The notes: a model not told the origin generated them from the sequence alone. A stretch of DNA of 64,000 bases from Perca fluviatilis (GCF_010015445.1 NC_053112.1:38204665-38268664), one strand, 5' to 3'; numbered from the stretch's first letter, positions 37,566 through 49,609 are shown. A program made the numbers and translations.

Positions 37566-38176
37566 ACACTAAAAAAAAATGAATCGTGAAATGTCAATCA
37601 GTATCCAAAGTAACAATTACATATTTTCAGCAATATTCTTTATCTACATTTTACTGCATTTAAAAAAAAATGCAAGAAAAAAGAAAATGCAAGAAAAAAA
37701 AAACAAGACAATCCCCCTTCACTCACATTTTATTGTGTCCAAACCAAAATAATGAATAACCGGATCCCAAAGATCCTTAAACTGATGAATTTAGTTTACT
37801 GTTTGTTAAGACCCTCTCTTGGGGCCACTCCTATTACACAGTGAACAAATTCTAATGACAGGTTACATTTTAACATGACTTGAATTTCCCACGTAACTCC
37901 CCCCCCCCAAAAATGTGAGTATGATCTCCAATTTGGTTACAATTTCTTCAACATAAATTTGATTTACTATTGTCAAAACTGAATATAATTGAAGGAGTCC
38001 TAAAGAATCTCATCATGACTTTCCAACCAAATTCTTTCCACACGGGACTATTTGTGGTTTTGTGACTAATTTCACATGCCTTAATCCATTCCTCATCTTC
38101 AATAATAATATTTGCTTCTAATTCCCATTTGCCTTTTATGTCAAAAGAATTATCTAACAATTGTGTCTGTAGAAAA

Positions 38177-39176
38177 TTATATGAATTTGAATATTTTTGA
38201 TTCCATTGAGGTAGGCAATCTTTTCAAGGCTTCCCATTCCCCACTCAACCTTATATAGTCCCGTATCTGCAAATATCGGAAGAAATCTTTGGAGGATAGT
38301 CCATGTTTGTCTTGTAATTGTTTGAAGGATTTTAGGATTTCCCCATCAAACATCTGATGTACGGTTATCAGTCCTTTCCCTGCCCAATAAAAAAAAACAG
38401 GATCTGTTTTACTTGGAGGAAAGTCACTCAATTTGGCTATTTGAAGTGCACGTGAAGTTGTTAGAGGAATACCCAATCTCTTCCTCAACATTGACCATAT
38501 ACGATGAGTACAGGCAATCCATTCATTTTGTATTTTAAGTTCTCTCCATTTCTTTTGTTCCAAAAATAATGCCGTCTCCAAGGGAACCGATGGGCTCGAG
38601 AAATTCTCCAACCATAACCAATTTGTATCCACATCCTGAATCACCCATTCTACTATTGCTCGTAACTGTGCTGCCCAATAATACAGCTTAAAATTGGCTA
38701 GACTCAAGCCATCAGCTCCCTTAGAGCTGCACAGTAATCTCTTCCGGATCCTGGGTTTTTTCCCCTGCCACACAAATGTAGAAATCATCTTATCCAGATT
38801 TTTAAACACAGATGTAGGTATCCATATAGTCAAGGCCTGGAAAAGATACAAAAGACGAGGGAGAATGTTCATCTTTACAGCTTCTATTCTGCCTATTAAA
38901 GACAGGGGGAGAATATCCCAACGCCCCGCATCTGCTTTGATTTTGGACATTAGTTTACCATAATTCTCATTATACAATTGAGAAGCATGAGGCGTAATAA
39001 CCACACCCAAATATTTGAAGCCCTGGGTGGGCCAGTTAAATGAAGCTATTTTGTCCAATTCATGTGGTTTGTCCCCTACCAACCACAAAGCTTGTGACTT
39101 GGTCTCATTGACCTTATAGCCCGAAACTAGTCCAAATTCTCTCAGGCAATCTAACAATGCAGGAACAGAAGTCAAA
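38177..39176 (-). pseudogene. L1/Tx1-type ORF2 C-terminal region
   Basis: About 330 uninterrupted codons match the region after the RT active site of L1-like LINEs: FGLVSGYKVNETKSQALW (RT thumb), GFKYLGVVITP, WDILPLSLIGRIEAVKMNIL then PRLLYLFQALTIWIP, and GLSLANFKLYYWAAQL. The YxDD active site and endonuclease are missing because of 5' truncation. The frame continues a little beyond 39176 only by chance into flanking DNA. The length of open frame suggests a young insertion. Confidence 0.85.
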
Positions 39177-39366
39177 CAAACACTACTTTTTAAAAGTAAC
39201 TTCCCCAACACTGACCAAGAGTCCCTGTGTAGAGACATCTAATTAAGTTGCTTACTTTATTCAAGGACTGCACTCTTAAATAGTTTGGAGTTGTGAAGTT
39301 GGGTTGCATGAGTTACTTAATTACTTGTATCCTTTTTCCCTTTGTTACAAGTGACAGTGGATAGAC

Positions 39367-39495
39367 ATGAAAGGGGGCGAAAGATGGGGGATGACACGCA
39401 GCAAAGAGCAGCAGGTCGGATTCAAACCTGCACCGCTGGAGGACTCAGCCAACATGGGGCGAACGCTCTTATTGGGTGAGCTAGAGGCAACCTAT
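39367..39495 (-). mobile_element. tRNA-derived SINE, decayed
   Basis: On the minus strand: GGTTGCCTCTAGCTCACCCA (A-box region), GGTTTGAATCCGACC (B box), then TTTGCTGCGTGTCATCCCCC. It lies in the copy-2 flank and is absent at the matching place upstream of copy 1 (around 25337), so it inserted after that duplication. Confidence 0.75.
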
Positions 39496-39551
39496 CCATT
39501 GTGTTTTATCAACAGTAGATGGCAGACGCCACACCACCAGTTTGGGGAAGA

Positions 39552-39660
<109 letters not shown>

Positions 39661-39726
39661 CTTAAATGCAGGTGGTTAAATGTGTGAGAAACATGCAATC
39701 AAGACTCCACCTTCACATCAAACTTA

Positions 39727-39733
39727 TATATAA
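39727..39733 (+). promoter_or_regulatory. TATA box, perforin copy 2
   Basis: TATATAA followed by the same short noncoding exon (ending CAG|GTAAGA at 39785) and a 174-nt intron (39786-39959) with acceptor CATACAG directly before ATG. Confidence 0.75.
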
Positions 39734-39959
39734 GATGGGTCAGATATTGTAAGTTACTGAACAGAGCTTGCTGTCAACAGCCCAGGTAAGACCCCTGAGT
39801 TCTCCCCTATCTAGTATAGTAGATAGGAGAGTATATTATAGTATAGCTGAGTACATTTTCACATCCAATTCCTCTTATTCCTCAGTCATTAGTTTAGTGA
39901 CATCAAATTTAAATATTACATGCATTGTTTAACTATCGCTTTTTATTGTTTGCATACAG

Positions 39960-41856
39960 ATGGCAAAGCTGTGGCATCTCATGCTCCTGTGCTGGGCATG
40001 GAGTCCTCTGTGTCTTCCATCCAGTGTAAGCTTCCTTGGTACACCGCAGCAATGTGAAAAGGCTCACTTTGTCCCTGGTTACAATCTGGGTGGAGAAGGC
40101 TTCGACATCGTCACAATGGAGCGGAAAGGTGCCTATGTCATTGACACTGAAACATGGAAGCTTGGCAATGGCACTTGCAGGCTATACACAAACAGCTACA
40201 TGAATGGAGAGAGCCAGAAGGTTCCAGCTGCCATGGTGGACTGGAGAACCCTCCCCAAGTTCAGTTTAAAGGTCTCCGGTATCCAGTATGATTCTGTCGA
40301 AACTCTTGTCAATGATTCTACATCGTCCGTGTCCAATGATTGGAAAATTGGCCTTGAAATCCCTGTAGATCCGTCTGTCACTCTTGGTGTTGGTTTTGGA
40401 GGTTCCCACTCCAAAGAATCTACCTTTGCCATGCAAAAGTCAAAACAAGACCACTACACCTTCTTTAGACATTCTGTCTACTGTAGCTTCTACCGGTGAG
40501 TATGTGCACAGATATTTGTCTTTTTGCCATTCACTGCTTTGTTTTACAGTGTTCTGGATAGTTGGCAGTAATGAAAGCGATTTAGCTAAAACCAAAAAAC
40601 AAACAGTGACATGTGATAGACTGCAACTAATTTATATAATTCCTGTGTTTTACAGCTACAGAATGGCAACAAAACCTCCACTGAGTCATGACTTTGAATC
40701 AGCTGTGAACTCCCTTCCGTCCTATTCACGTAAGACAGAGACATCATATCGCAGTCTGATCGACACATATGGTACACATTACATCACACAAGTGTCTCTG
40801 GGAGGGGAAATAAAAGCAAGCACTGCTATCCGGACCTGCCAGACAACCATGAGTGGACTGTCTGCAACAGAAGTCAAAGACTGTTTGTCAGTTGAAGCGT
40901 CTGCTAGCTTTGTAAATACTGCTAGCATTAAGGCCGAGTACAAACACTGTCAGGCAAAGAAGCAGAAGTTAGGCTCTGGTCAAAGTTTCAGCAGTACATT
41001 TAATGAACGTACCACAGAGGTCATTGGTGGACACATCAACGAGGGTGACATCCTCTTTGAAGGCCAATCAAACCCCTCTGTCTATAGTAACTGGCTTAGC
41101 TCACTGAAAACCACACCTGATGTGGTCCGATACAACATAAAGCCCCTGCACACCATACTGCCAACTGGTCATATTGCCAGAGCTGGACTGAAGCAAGAGG
41201 TGGAGAAGTACATCAAGAAAAATGCAGTGTTAAAAAAATGCTCAGAAACCTGTAAGATTGGGCACAGAGCCAGCAAAAGGGATCCTTGTGCTTGTGTTTG
41301 CACCAGTAATCAGAATATCAAGTCAAACTGCTGTCCTGCTGGGAAAGGTCTTGCAACATTAAAGGTTTTCAGGCTATATGCAAAAGGTCTTTATGGTGAT
41401 AAGTGGACTCAGACAGATGGTTCAGTGGAGGTTAGTTACGGTGATAAGAATAAGCGTACTGTCATCATAAATAACAATGACAATCCTAAATGGCCAGAGA
41501 CATTTGAGTTTGGACCCATCGTCATTAACATGAAAAACAAACTTAAGTTCAGTGTTTATGATGCGGATTCTTACTGGAACAGTGATCCGCTTGGTGAGTG
41601 TTCATTTGATCTGCGTAAAGGAAAAGTGAGCGACAGCTGCATGTTAAATCACGGTACCTTCTTCTTCTCCTACATAGTAGAGTGTGCACCAAGTCTTGGT
41701 GGTGACCAATGTCAAGAATACATCCCCTCCCCGATGAGTCCCTCTTTGGCCAAGGTCTTCCACACTAGAAACGGGGTCCTTCTTGGAGAGACAGGGAAGA
41801 GGAATGCTACATCAGTCAGTCAGGTTAAGGTCAGCGGTCGACATGAGATGGGGTGA
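39960..41856 (+). CDS. prf1: Perforin-1-like protein, copy 2 (intact)
   Basis: Coding exons 39960-40495 and 40656-41856 (intron 160 nt, same position and phase as copy 1) encode 578 residues. Domain order is as in copy 1: signal peptide, MACPF with YGTHY (217-221), EGF-like segment, C2. The two extra residues are a CV insertion in the EGF-like segment (CACVC), which restores a Cys that copy 1 lacks. The five C2 Asp ligands are kept (427, 433, 481, 483, 489). Against copy 1 the most notable change is Phe at position 101 in place of Cys, the expected disulphide partner of Cys175. The C-terminal N-glycan motif (NAT) is kept. The frame of exon 2 is open into the intron, but the splice sites are identical to copy 1. 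Confidence 0.95.
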
Positions 41857-42045
41857 TGAGAGAATAAGGATTTAAGTTTATTATTATCTTGCATCTAGTT
41901 AATCGCATATTTCACACTGTTCTTTATTTGACTTTTGTTAACAAAATAATTACACATACTCAATTTCTCAAATGTAATCCAAATACTGCATGTGTTTGTG
42001 TGAAATGTTCTTTTCTTCTGCTTCTGTTAGTTAAAAAACTCTGCC

Positions 42046-42051
42046 AATAAA
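42046..42051 (+). terminator. Poly(A) signal, perforin copy 2
   Basis: AATAAA about 190 nt after the stop codon, in the same context as in copy 1. Confidence 0.8.
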
Positions 42052-42448
42052 GCATCGACAAAGACAACACAGGTGTCAGTGTGATTTATTGTAATAAAAA
42101 TACTGTGTAGTTTTGTGGTTACATGTAAAGTTGAAATGCATAATCATACAAATGCAAGCAAACGACTAACGTCAATATGGCACACATAGAAGGCTCTTCT
42201 CATTTTTCCTCTTCATTTCATTCGATCATTCCTATACATGTTAGGGCTGACAAAACTGATGTTGTTTCTGGGCATTATGTCCATGAGAGGGCAAATGTAA
42301 GAGATACATAACTACTTTATAGGTATATTTATTTCAACAGAAACATATTTTAAAAGATCTATATGCCTACACATTACAAAATAAACCATAAAACGTCATA
42401 TACTCTAAATCTTATAAATTGTTCTTTATATTGCAATTCAGTAAGTTA

Positions 42449-42562
42449 CTGTGCTCAGCATAAGTAAATACACCCATGCTAAACTTAACTAAAAAGAAGA
42501 TAAAAAATCATCTTTTGGAAATTGATCTTAATGAAGGGTGTATTCACTTATGCTGAGCACTG
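42449..42562. mobile_element. 114-bp palindromic Tc1/mariner-like MITE
   Basis: Ends CTGTGCTCAGCATAAGTAAA and, reverse-complemented, CAGTGCTCAGCATAAGTGAA, flanked by TA on both sides (42447-42448, 42563-42564). The matching place after copy 3 (about 63118) has a single TA and no element, so the boundaries are confirmed by an empty site. Confidence 0.9.
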
Positions 42563-42791
42563 TAACTCAAGCCCAAGCTGTTTCTTGATACAACTTAAGG
42601 ACAGATACCACTCCTTTGAATTGCTTTGATGAATATTTAGTACTGTCAACAACAGAACATAGTCAATAGTATTTGGCCATAACTCTGTGTTACGACAACA
42701 AGCACCACAACCCCTGTTTAGGCAAAAGATCTCATACCTATGAGATAACTGATCTTGTAAGTGCAATATCTTTTTAGAAATTAGACGTAAG

Positions 42792-43623
42792 CAGATGTGT
42801 ATAAAGTACTAGAGACCCTTACTTGAGTAAAAGTACAAGTGCTCTATCAAAAAAGTGACTTGAGTAGAAGTTGAAGTGCTCTTTACACCACACTTAAGTG
42901 GAAGTACTAAAGTATTCAACATTTTTTGTACTTAAGTATTGCAAGTAGTTCATTTTAAAATTTACTACTCAAGTACTGAAAGTATTGTGTTATTTAGTTA
43001 TTAAAGAAATCAGTCAAAAGTTTGAATATCATATTTTTTATATTATGTCAAATGTTTAGCCAAGGCCGTAGCCTAAAGAATTAACACATATTAAATATAT
43101 TACATTATATTAAAAATAACAAATACTGAAATAAAATGTACAATTATCACACTGTGCAAGTAAAATGAACATCCTCTCCAGCACAGTAATGATTAAAGCC
43201 CCAAAAAATTTTCACACACTAGCTAGTAACGTGTGATGAACAGGAAAGTTAGCAAGCTAGTACTCATATCAGACTGAAACAACTCAGGAATAGCTTAATC
43301 TGCTGCAACAATAGCTAAATAGAAAGAGTAAAAACTTACATTGAACTGGCAACCGTAATGTATCGGGGATTTCTTATGTAAATTAAGTAATTAGTACGTA
43401 ACTAACGTAGCCGTAACTACACACACTGTAACCTCCACAGTCTCCGTAGCGTGAGGAATTCACAACAGTAACAAGTACATAAAAAATGTATCGGAGTAAA
43501 AGTATTTCATTCATCGAAAATATGTACTCAAGAATAAAATTGGAAAAATAATACTCCAGTAGAGTATATATACAGCCTTTTAGTACTTAAGTAGAGTAGT
43601 GAAGTAGTTACTATACAGCTCTG
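42792..43623. mobile_element. Non-autonomous hAT element
   Basis: Same family as 1105-2845, opposite orientation. Flanked by GACGTAAG (42784-42791) and GATGTAAG (43624-43631), an 8-bp target duplication with one change. No minisatellite: at the equivalent point (about 43255-43270) the flanks are joined. Confidence 0.88.
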
Positions 43624-43779
43624 GATGTAAGTTTTCAGCCTGTGGTGAAAGTCTGCTGACTTTAATAGGGAAGTTATGGAACCACCACATAGTCGTAAGA
43701 TTTAAAGGGTAGATACTTTCCCAGAGGCAAAGGGGTGCACCTAGGTTGTGCCAGAGAGTAGAATTTGACAATAGCTTAA

Positions 43780-44250
43780 AGGTAAGAAGGAAGAAGTTGT
43801 TTCCTTCACTGCCCTGTAAGCTAGTTTTAAACTTGATACGAGCTGCAACAGGGAGCCAGTGTGGTTGTGAATATCAGACTGGCAGCAGCATTTTGGACTA
43901 GTTGCAAATGTAGCAGGGGCTCAGGCGAGGGAGGGAGGTGCAGTTTTGGTAGGAGCTGACAAGCACTTGGATGACATACTGTACTAGTTACCTGTCCTCT
44001 GCATATTCTATATATCCTAACCTTTTACACATCCCTTAACATTTTTTGCACATCCATACAGCATCTTTTTTTATGTTAATAGTTGTATAATAGTTATAAT
44101 GTTTGTGTTACTTGTTTCTGTATTTATTGTTTGTTTATTTCATATTCATGTTTAATATGTTTATGTAAGCACCAACAACCAAGGCAAATTCCTCGTAAGT
44201 GCTACTTGTTTGGCAATAAATCCTTTTCTGATTCTGATTATTGCTTTATT
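43780..44250. mobile_element. LINE fragments
   Basis: 43900-43975 shares GAGGGAGGTGCAGTTTTGGT-type sequence with the LINE fragments at 33890 and 51657. 44080-44250 ends AAATTCCTCGTAAGTGCTAC then TTTGGCAATAAATCC and a TCTGATT repeat, typical of a fish LINE 3' tail on the plus strand. Confidence 0.5.
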
Positions 44251-44299
44251 GAAGGACTGCACTCTGGACAGTTGGGATTTTTTAAAGTGGGGTTGTATG

Positions 44300-44600
44300 A
44301 GGTACAGTGGTGAAGGGGCCATGGCCCATCTCTGGTCCATATTCATCTCTACATCAGAGGGGGCAGTGAGGCAAGCGTGGAGAAATTGAGCACCGACCGC
44401 CACCTTTCTGCTGGGCATCCTGCTAGCCAGTGCGCAGGCGTTGGACGGTGAGCTGGGTGGTCTCTGTGCCTCCGTCGGTTTCCAGCAGGATGTCGGGAGC
44501 TGAGCGGCCTTTTCACTGAGACTTGGCTGGATCCTGGTGTCCCATTGCCATTTAAACGGGTGACTCTTTCTGTGTGCCAATCTGACGGCCACACAATCCT
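44300..44600 (+). pseudogene. LINE endonuclease-region fragment
   Basis: Around 44505-44545 one plus frame reads LFTETWLDPGVP, the conserved TETWL motif of LINE apurinic-type endonucleases. Surrounding frames are broken. Confidence 0.5.
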
Positions 44601-44629
44601 TTATGATAAATCATGCACAAGTTGAAGGA

Positions 44630-45145
44630 GCTGATGGGATTTTTATTTTTACATAGCCTACATTTTACATTTTTACTGGAGTTGTACTTTGTATGATTTC
44701 ATGTGACAAAATGAATATACATAGTTTGCAGTTTAAGAGTTAAACCTTCAAAGACGTTATGGTTCTTTACAGTAACCTAATGACTGACTTGTCTAAAAAA
44801 GTAGGCCTACATGGCCTATTCAATATGGTGCATCTTTCTTTCTTAGTTTAAGCTCCATAAACGGTAAAGCTTTTGCAAAAGCAAGCTTCCTCATTCAAGT
44901 AAATGAGCTGGAACAGGGCAAAAATTGCTGCTTTGATGGAGGGCCATTCAAATAGTAAAAAGAAAGAATTGTGTACAGACAACAAATGCTGCTTATAGTT
45001 TATTATTACACATATTATTCAATATATATACAGTATCTAGAGATTGTTTCGCAGTGTTTAAAAGTGGGATGCATCTGAAAACGTGCAGCGCTAACAGATA
45101 CAGTAGCACAGTTTTACTGTGTGACACAGGAAGTTTGTATGCATA
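44630..45145. repeat. Single arm of the 21-23 kb fold-back repeat
   Basis: Matches the right arm at 22540-23040 in the same orientation (for example AATATACATAGTTTGCAGTT and GATGGAGGGCC), showing that the arm is an interspersed repeat in its own right. Confidence 0.8.
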
Positions 45146-45279
45146 GGTGTGGATTTTGGTGGGGACAGTGGGTAGGCGTACCTATCAGATTTCGTCCTGA
45201 GTCATTCTGTACCCACCACTTTTTTTGAAAACCTCGAGCTCAATTTAGTAAAAATAAAAAAAACGTTCATACCACACAA

Positions 45280-45580
45280 TTCTGGAGCGACAGATTCCAA
45301 CAAATCCACAAAAATCTCTATCACCACAGGGCAGGCACAGACACAGCTGTCCTGCTGCTGCGCTGGCTACACGCTTCTCTGCTCACAACACTGCCTGTCG
45401 GGAAATTCTAAAAAGCGTAACGTGGTTTAATGTACCTAAACAACGATCAATGATCACCAAATTTCATGGCCATATCTTGTCATGAACACTTAAGCCTGTC
45501 AAAAAAACTAAACCGAAATTCAACGATTATAGATCTATCTCACGTTAACGTTTTCTTCTTCATTGGTGCATATGGCGAGG
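45280..45580. repeat. Dispersed repeat shared with 32590-32880
   Basis: Nearly identical to 32590-32880 (for example ACAAATCCACAAAAATCTCT and CATTGGTGCATATGGCGAGG). It ends exactly where the Ty3/gypsy integrase fragment begins. Confidence 0.8.
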
Positions 45581-45846
45581 AATATGGCGTGGTTGTGATT
45601 GAGTGTGTAAAAGCCACCTCCGGCCACTTTGTAGTCAATCAGTGTCACCGCAAAGCGGCAGTCCCAGTTCGCTGACTCGAACGGTCCGATGATGTCAATT
45701 CCTACTTTCTGCCATGGACCGTCTGGCAGTGAAACTGGCTGAAGTGGAGCAGCATGTGTTTGCACTTATTATCATTCATCTGGCAGGTCACAGATGCACT
45801 AATGCTTTCCTGCACCCATATGTCCATTCCGGGCCACCAGTATAAG

Positions 45847-47754
45847 CAGTGTTGTATAAAGTACTAGAAAGCAATACTTGAGTAAAAGTACAATTCGTAA
45901 CTAGAAAAAGACTTTGGTAGAAGTGAAAGTTACCTTTTAGAATATTACTTAAGTAAAAGTCTTAAAGTATCTGATATATTCTGTACTTAAGTATCAAAAG
46001 TAATTTTCTGATATTTAATGTACTTAAGTATTTGAAGTAAAAGTTTTTTTTTTTTTTTTAAAAGCAAGCAGTTAGAACTTTTATTGTGAACTTTATTGTG
46101 GCTTTCTTATAGTAAAGCATAAAGCATATTTAGGGTTCCCATATCTTCTTAATCTCACTCATCAAATCAAAATCGCATTATTTTCTAGGACTTTTCAGGC
46201 ACAATTATCTTAAGTTCAAAGAACAAACAGCAGATTTTTAGAGCTGACATCAATGTACAGAAACATTTCTTGCAAATACGGCCACGGGTGTATGACGTTA
46301 TCTTCATCACTACCCTGTTCACCGAGTTCACCACTATCGTCGGGGTGGTCGCAGTGCTCAACATAAAAAAAAATTCCCACTGGCCCCCGGGGCCAGTAGA
46401 TCAGAGTTTTGCTGGCCCCTTCTACATTTTTACTGGCCCTGAAAGAAATATCATAGGTGTGATTGGAAAGGGGCAAAAAGCAGGAAAATATATGCCGCAC
46501 CTACTATGAAGCTTTAGAAAATGGTTCTAACCCAGCTAGCCACTGCCACTGGATGTTGTGCCATTAGCAGTAAAGCTAGACCAGGGGTCATCAACTACAT
46601 TTTTCCAAGGGCCAGAATTTTTTTAAGCAGACACTCCAGGGGCCGGACTTTCAAATAAAGACAATAAAAGTATACCTAATAGCATCTTCTTGTTTGATAT
46701 TTTCACTTTCTTACTAAATTAATGCTATATTTTTTACATGTATTAGTGTAAGCAAACCCCTAAAACCATGGAAAATCCATAATGATTACTAGATAGGCTA
46801 CTTAACTAGAAAATTATCTCAGATTAGTCCTGTATGCACGTCATTCACGGGCATATTAATTAGCCACATGTATTTGTTTTGGTCTTATAATACATCCAAA
46901 GGTTTACCGCTCCAGCGGAGTGGATGGCTCGTTTAGACAGCAGCTATGTTTACAAGAGTTTGTCCAAAGTTCAAGATTGGTTGCAAATTAAGATAAACAG
47001 TTAGACTACAAACTGACATCTTTCATTTTAGCTTGTTTGTAAAGTCGCTATTTGCAGAGTAGAGCTGGGTTGTCACAGCGCGGTGGACAAGAGTGGACAG
47101 CGCAGACTGAAATATCAGTTTCTACATGTTTCTGCCTGTAGAACAGGTAGGTGGGTTATTGATAAGTATTGACTCTTTAATCATGGAGGTTTTATTGTAG
47201 GCTACTTACAGTAACGAGTGTAGCGTTAGTTCATCTGCGCCATCGGCAGTAAATAATCCTCGGTAACGTTTCCAGTCAGTACATGTGCTGCGTGAAGTAA
47301 CGCACACACCTCTGCGTTTTTACTGGCCCCGGGCCATCGGGCCATTGCTTATGTCGAGCCCTGGGTGGTCGTCTACAATAACGGGAGGTCCTCCAGTAGG
47401 TGCTCATGCTTCCATGGCGGTTTCAGTTGTGCGTCCTCCTCCCCTTTAGCAACAAACAAAGCTGAAATAGAAGCGGCGTGAGGCGTGCGCGTAATGCAAT
47501 CTAGGAGCAGTGATTCGCCAAACCTCCCTTATTGCTGTCGCACACATTTCTTCTAATTTTATTCTTTAGTAACGAGTAACGAAGATGCTTAGTGGAAATA
47601 TAGCGGAGTAAAAGTATACATTTTATCTAGGAAATGTAGTGGAGTAAAAGTGAAAGTTGACATAAATTTAAATAGCGTAGTAAAGTACAGATACGTGAAA
47701 TTTCTACTTAAGTACAGTAACGAAGTATTTGTACTCCGTTACATTACAACACTG
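45847..47754. mobile_element. hAT element A, exact 8-bp TSD
   Basis: Ends CAGTGTTGTATAAAGTACTA and, reverse-complemented, CAGTGTTGTAATGTAACG; identical AGTATAAG on both sides (45839-45846, 47755-47762). It splits the gypsy integrase. No transposase. Terminal AAGTACT motifs relate it to 42792-43623. Confidence 0.93.
46352..47363. mobile_element. hAT element B nested in A, exact 8-bp TSD
   Basis: Ends CAGTGCTCAACATAA and, reverse-complemented, CAGGGCTCGACATAA; identical GGTGGTCG on both sides (46344-46351, 47364-47371). Both subterminal regions contain ACTGGCCCC(G)GGGCCA-type inverted repeats. A CAGGGGTCATCAACTAC stretch at about 46576 looks like the end of yet another, incomplete hAT element. 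Confidence 0.93.
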
Positions 47755-49029
47755 AGTATAAGTCACGCAGCCTCTGCTTGGTGCATACAACACCCTGGTG
47801 AGTTTCATGTGCCAGGTCCACCAGCTGTTTTCTCAGGGCCACAGGCACTAGCCGTCGGTGAGGACCCCTGTATATTGTCACATCTTTGACTGAGAGTTCC
47901 ACTCTAGTAGCAAAGTAGGGTTTGAGCACTGCAGGTAGAGACTTTGATTTTTTTCGCCACCCCTTCTTCATCTGTGCCCTGATGGCAGTAAGCTCAGGGC
48001 ACTCCTCACATGCCATAGCGAAGTCCTTCACTGAGAGAGCTTTCAGTTCTGTGTCCAGCAGAGGTACAAGTTCAGGCTCAGTCACTGGCTCTGCATTCTC
48101 TTCTGATGGGAGAGGCAAACGGGAGAGACAGTCAGCAGCATAGTTTTGTGCTCCTGCATGATACACCACATCATATGTGAAGCACAGGAGTCTGGCTGAC
48201 CACCGGGCAATACGCATTCCTGCGCCTAAGTCCTTTTGTGTGTAGCAGTGTGGTCAGGGCTTGGTGATCTGTACGCAGTGTAAATCTTGTCCCCTATAAG
48301 AAAGTCCTCCACTTTTCCGCCGCCCACACACAGGCTAACGCCTCCTTTTCTACAATGGAGTATTTCCGTTCAGCAGAGGTAAGTGAACGTGAGGCAAATG
48401 CAACTGTGCGCTCCATGTTATCAGGGCATTTGTGTCAGTATGGCCCCCCAGACAATAGTCTGAAGCATCTGTAGACACAATTGTAGGAAGGCTGGGGTCA
48501 AAAACTGATAGCGCTGAGCTGTGTACAATGCGAGTCTTGACCATGTCAAAGCTTGACTGTGCTGCTGCGGTCCACTGGACTGTGTCGTCACGCAGGCAGT
48601 CTCGCATGGGCTCTACCAGAGTGACATAGTTTTGCACAAATTTTGCATACCATGCTGTGAGCCCCAGGATTGAGTGCAGTGTGGTGGTGTCACTAGGCTG
48701 CAGGCAGCTGTAATAGCCTTGCAGGGTGATCTTTGTCTGGCAGCAAACCCTGGGCTGAGATGGTGTGTCCAAGGAACCGTAGGTTGGTCTGGTTGAAGTG
48801 CCATTTTTCATTGTTGAACTGGAGGCCGGCTTCCTTTAGCGCAGCAAGCACCGTCAGCAGATTACAGTCATGCTCCTCCTTTTCTGTGCCATAGACTGTG
48901 ACATCATCCAGATAGTTCTGGACCCCTTGAGGTCTTTCAGCACCAGAGACATCATCTTGGAGAACGCACTTGGGGCTGAAGGTAGGTCTCACATTAGGTG
49001 GAAGTGTAGGGGGAGCCACTTGATAGCTA

Positions 49030-49559
49030 CAGATTAATTTCTTAATATTATTAATATGGAAAAACTAATATGGAAAATCTATTACATAATGTTTGTTTGA
49101 CAATATGTCTTAGTGGAGAAGAACACAGGCTAGGAGTGAATGGGACAGACATGAGGTCGGTGATGGCTAGAGATGAGACCAGTGATGACATCAGGTAGGA
49201 GTTCTATTAGTAAGACCACACACAACTAAATGTCCAGTATGGTTTGAAGTTCTGTTGACCAACCTATTCACTATGTCCTTTTTGGGGAAAAAATAGTGCA
49301 GACAGAGATGGAAAATATAACAATTAGCCTCTGTCTGACAGCGGGGACGTAATAAACAAATCAGAACGCAAATTTAAACATCAATGCAGTGATATACAGA
49401 ACAATGAAAATACAGTACAAGAAAAAAGTCGGCTACAATAATGTGGTGACTACCAGAGGTGACGATTAGGTTGCCAAGGGCAACTGTTAATGTTTTGCCC
49501 GTATTTATATATATGTATGTACATACATACCCTAAACCCAACAGGAAGTCTGCCATTTT
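49030..49559. other. Intergenic, no gene recognised
   Basis: AT-rich sequence between the gypsy remnant and the 310-bp tandem repeat; no coding signal. Confidence 0.5.
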
Positions 49560-49609
49560 GAATTGAAAGTTTGAAATTAGTGCGATTTTGGCCATTTCTA
49601 CATGTCGTA

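Larger units (their letters stand above)
36839..39176 (-). mobile_element. L1/Tx1-like LINE insertion with 15-bp TSD
   Basis: CAAACACTACTTTTT occurs at both sides (36824-36838 and 39177-39191), where the hAT-like sequence is interrupted. The insert carries a minus-strand L1-type RT C-terminal region (38177-39176) and is 5'-truncated. A second, plus-strand LINE tail lies inside it at 37090-37565, so its 3' part is composite and the left boundary relies on the TSD. Confidence 0.7.
36030..39217. mobile_element. hAT-like element split by a LINE
   Basis: The left part (36030-36838) has many AAGTAACG/CGTTACTT repeats. The terminal piece after the LINE (39177-39217) ends AAAGTAACTTCCCCAACACT followed by G, the reversed form of a common fish hAT terminus (CAGTGTTGGGGAAGTTAC). 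The left terminus is missing, apparently cut where the Harbinger element ends. Confidence 0.65.
45581..49019 (-). mobile_element. Ty3/gypsy-like retrotransposon pol remnant, interrupted by hAT
   Basis: Read from 49019 downwards the pol order is RT, RNase H, integrase. RT: YLDD active site near 48920 and FLGHTIS (about 48765-48785). RNase H/connection: STDASDYCLGG (about 48450-48480) and CLSRLPLP (about 48105-48130). Integrase: zinc-finger region (HETHQGVVCTKQRLRDLY, about 47765-47820), then, beyond the hAT insertion, the catalytic core start WQKVGIDIIGPF (about 45675-45712). Several frameshifts; no LTR, gag or RT N-terminus. It is a dead fragment. Confidence 0.85.
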
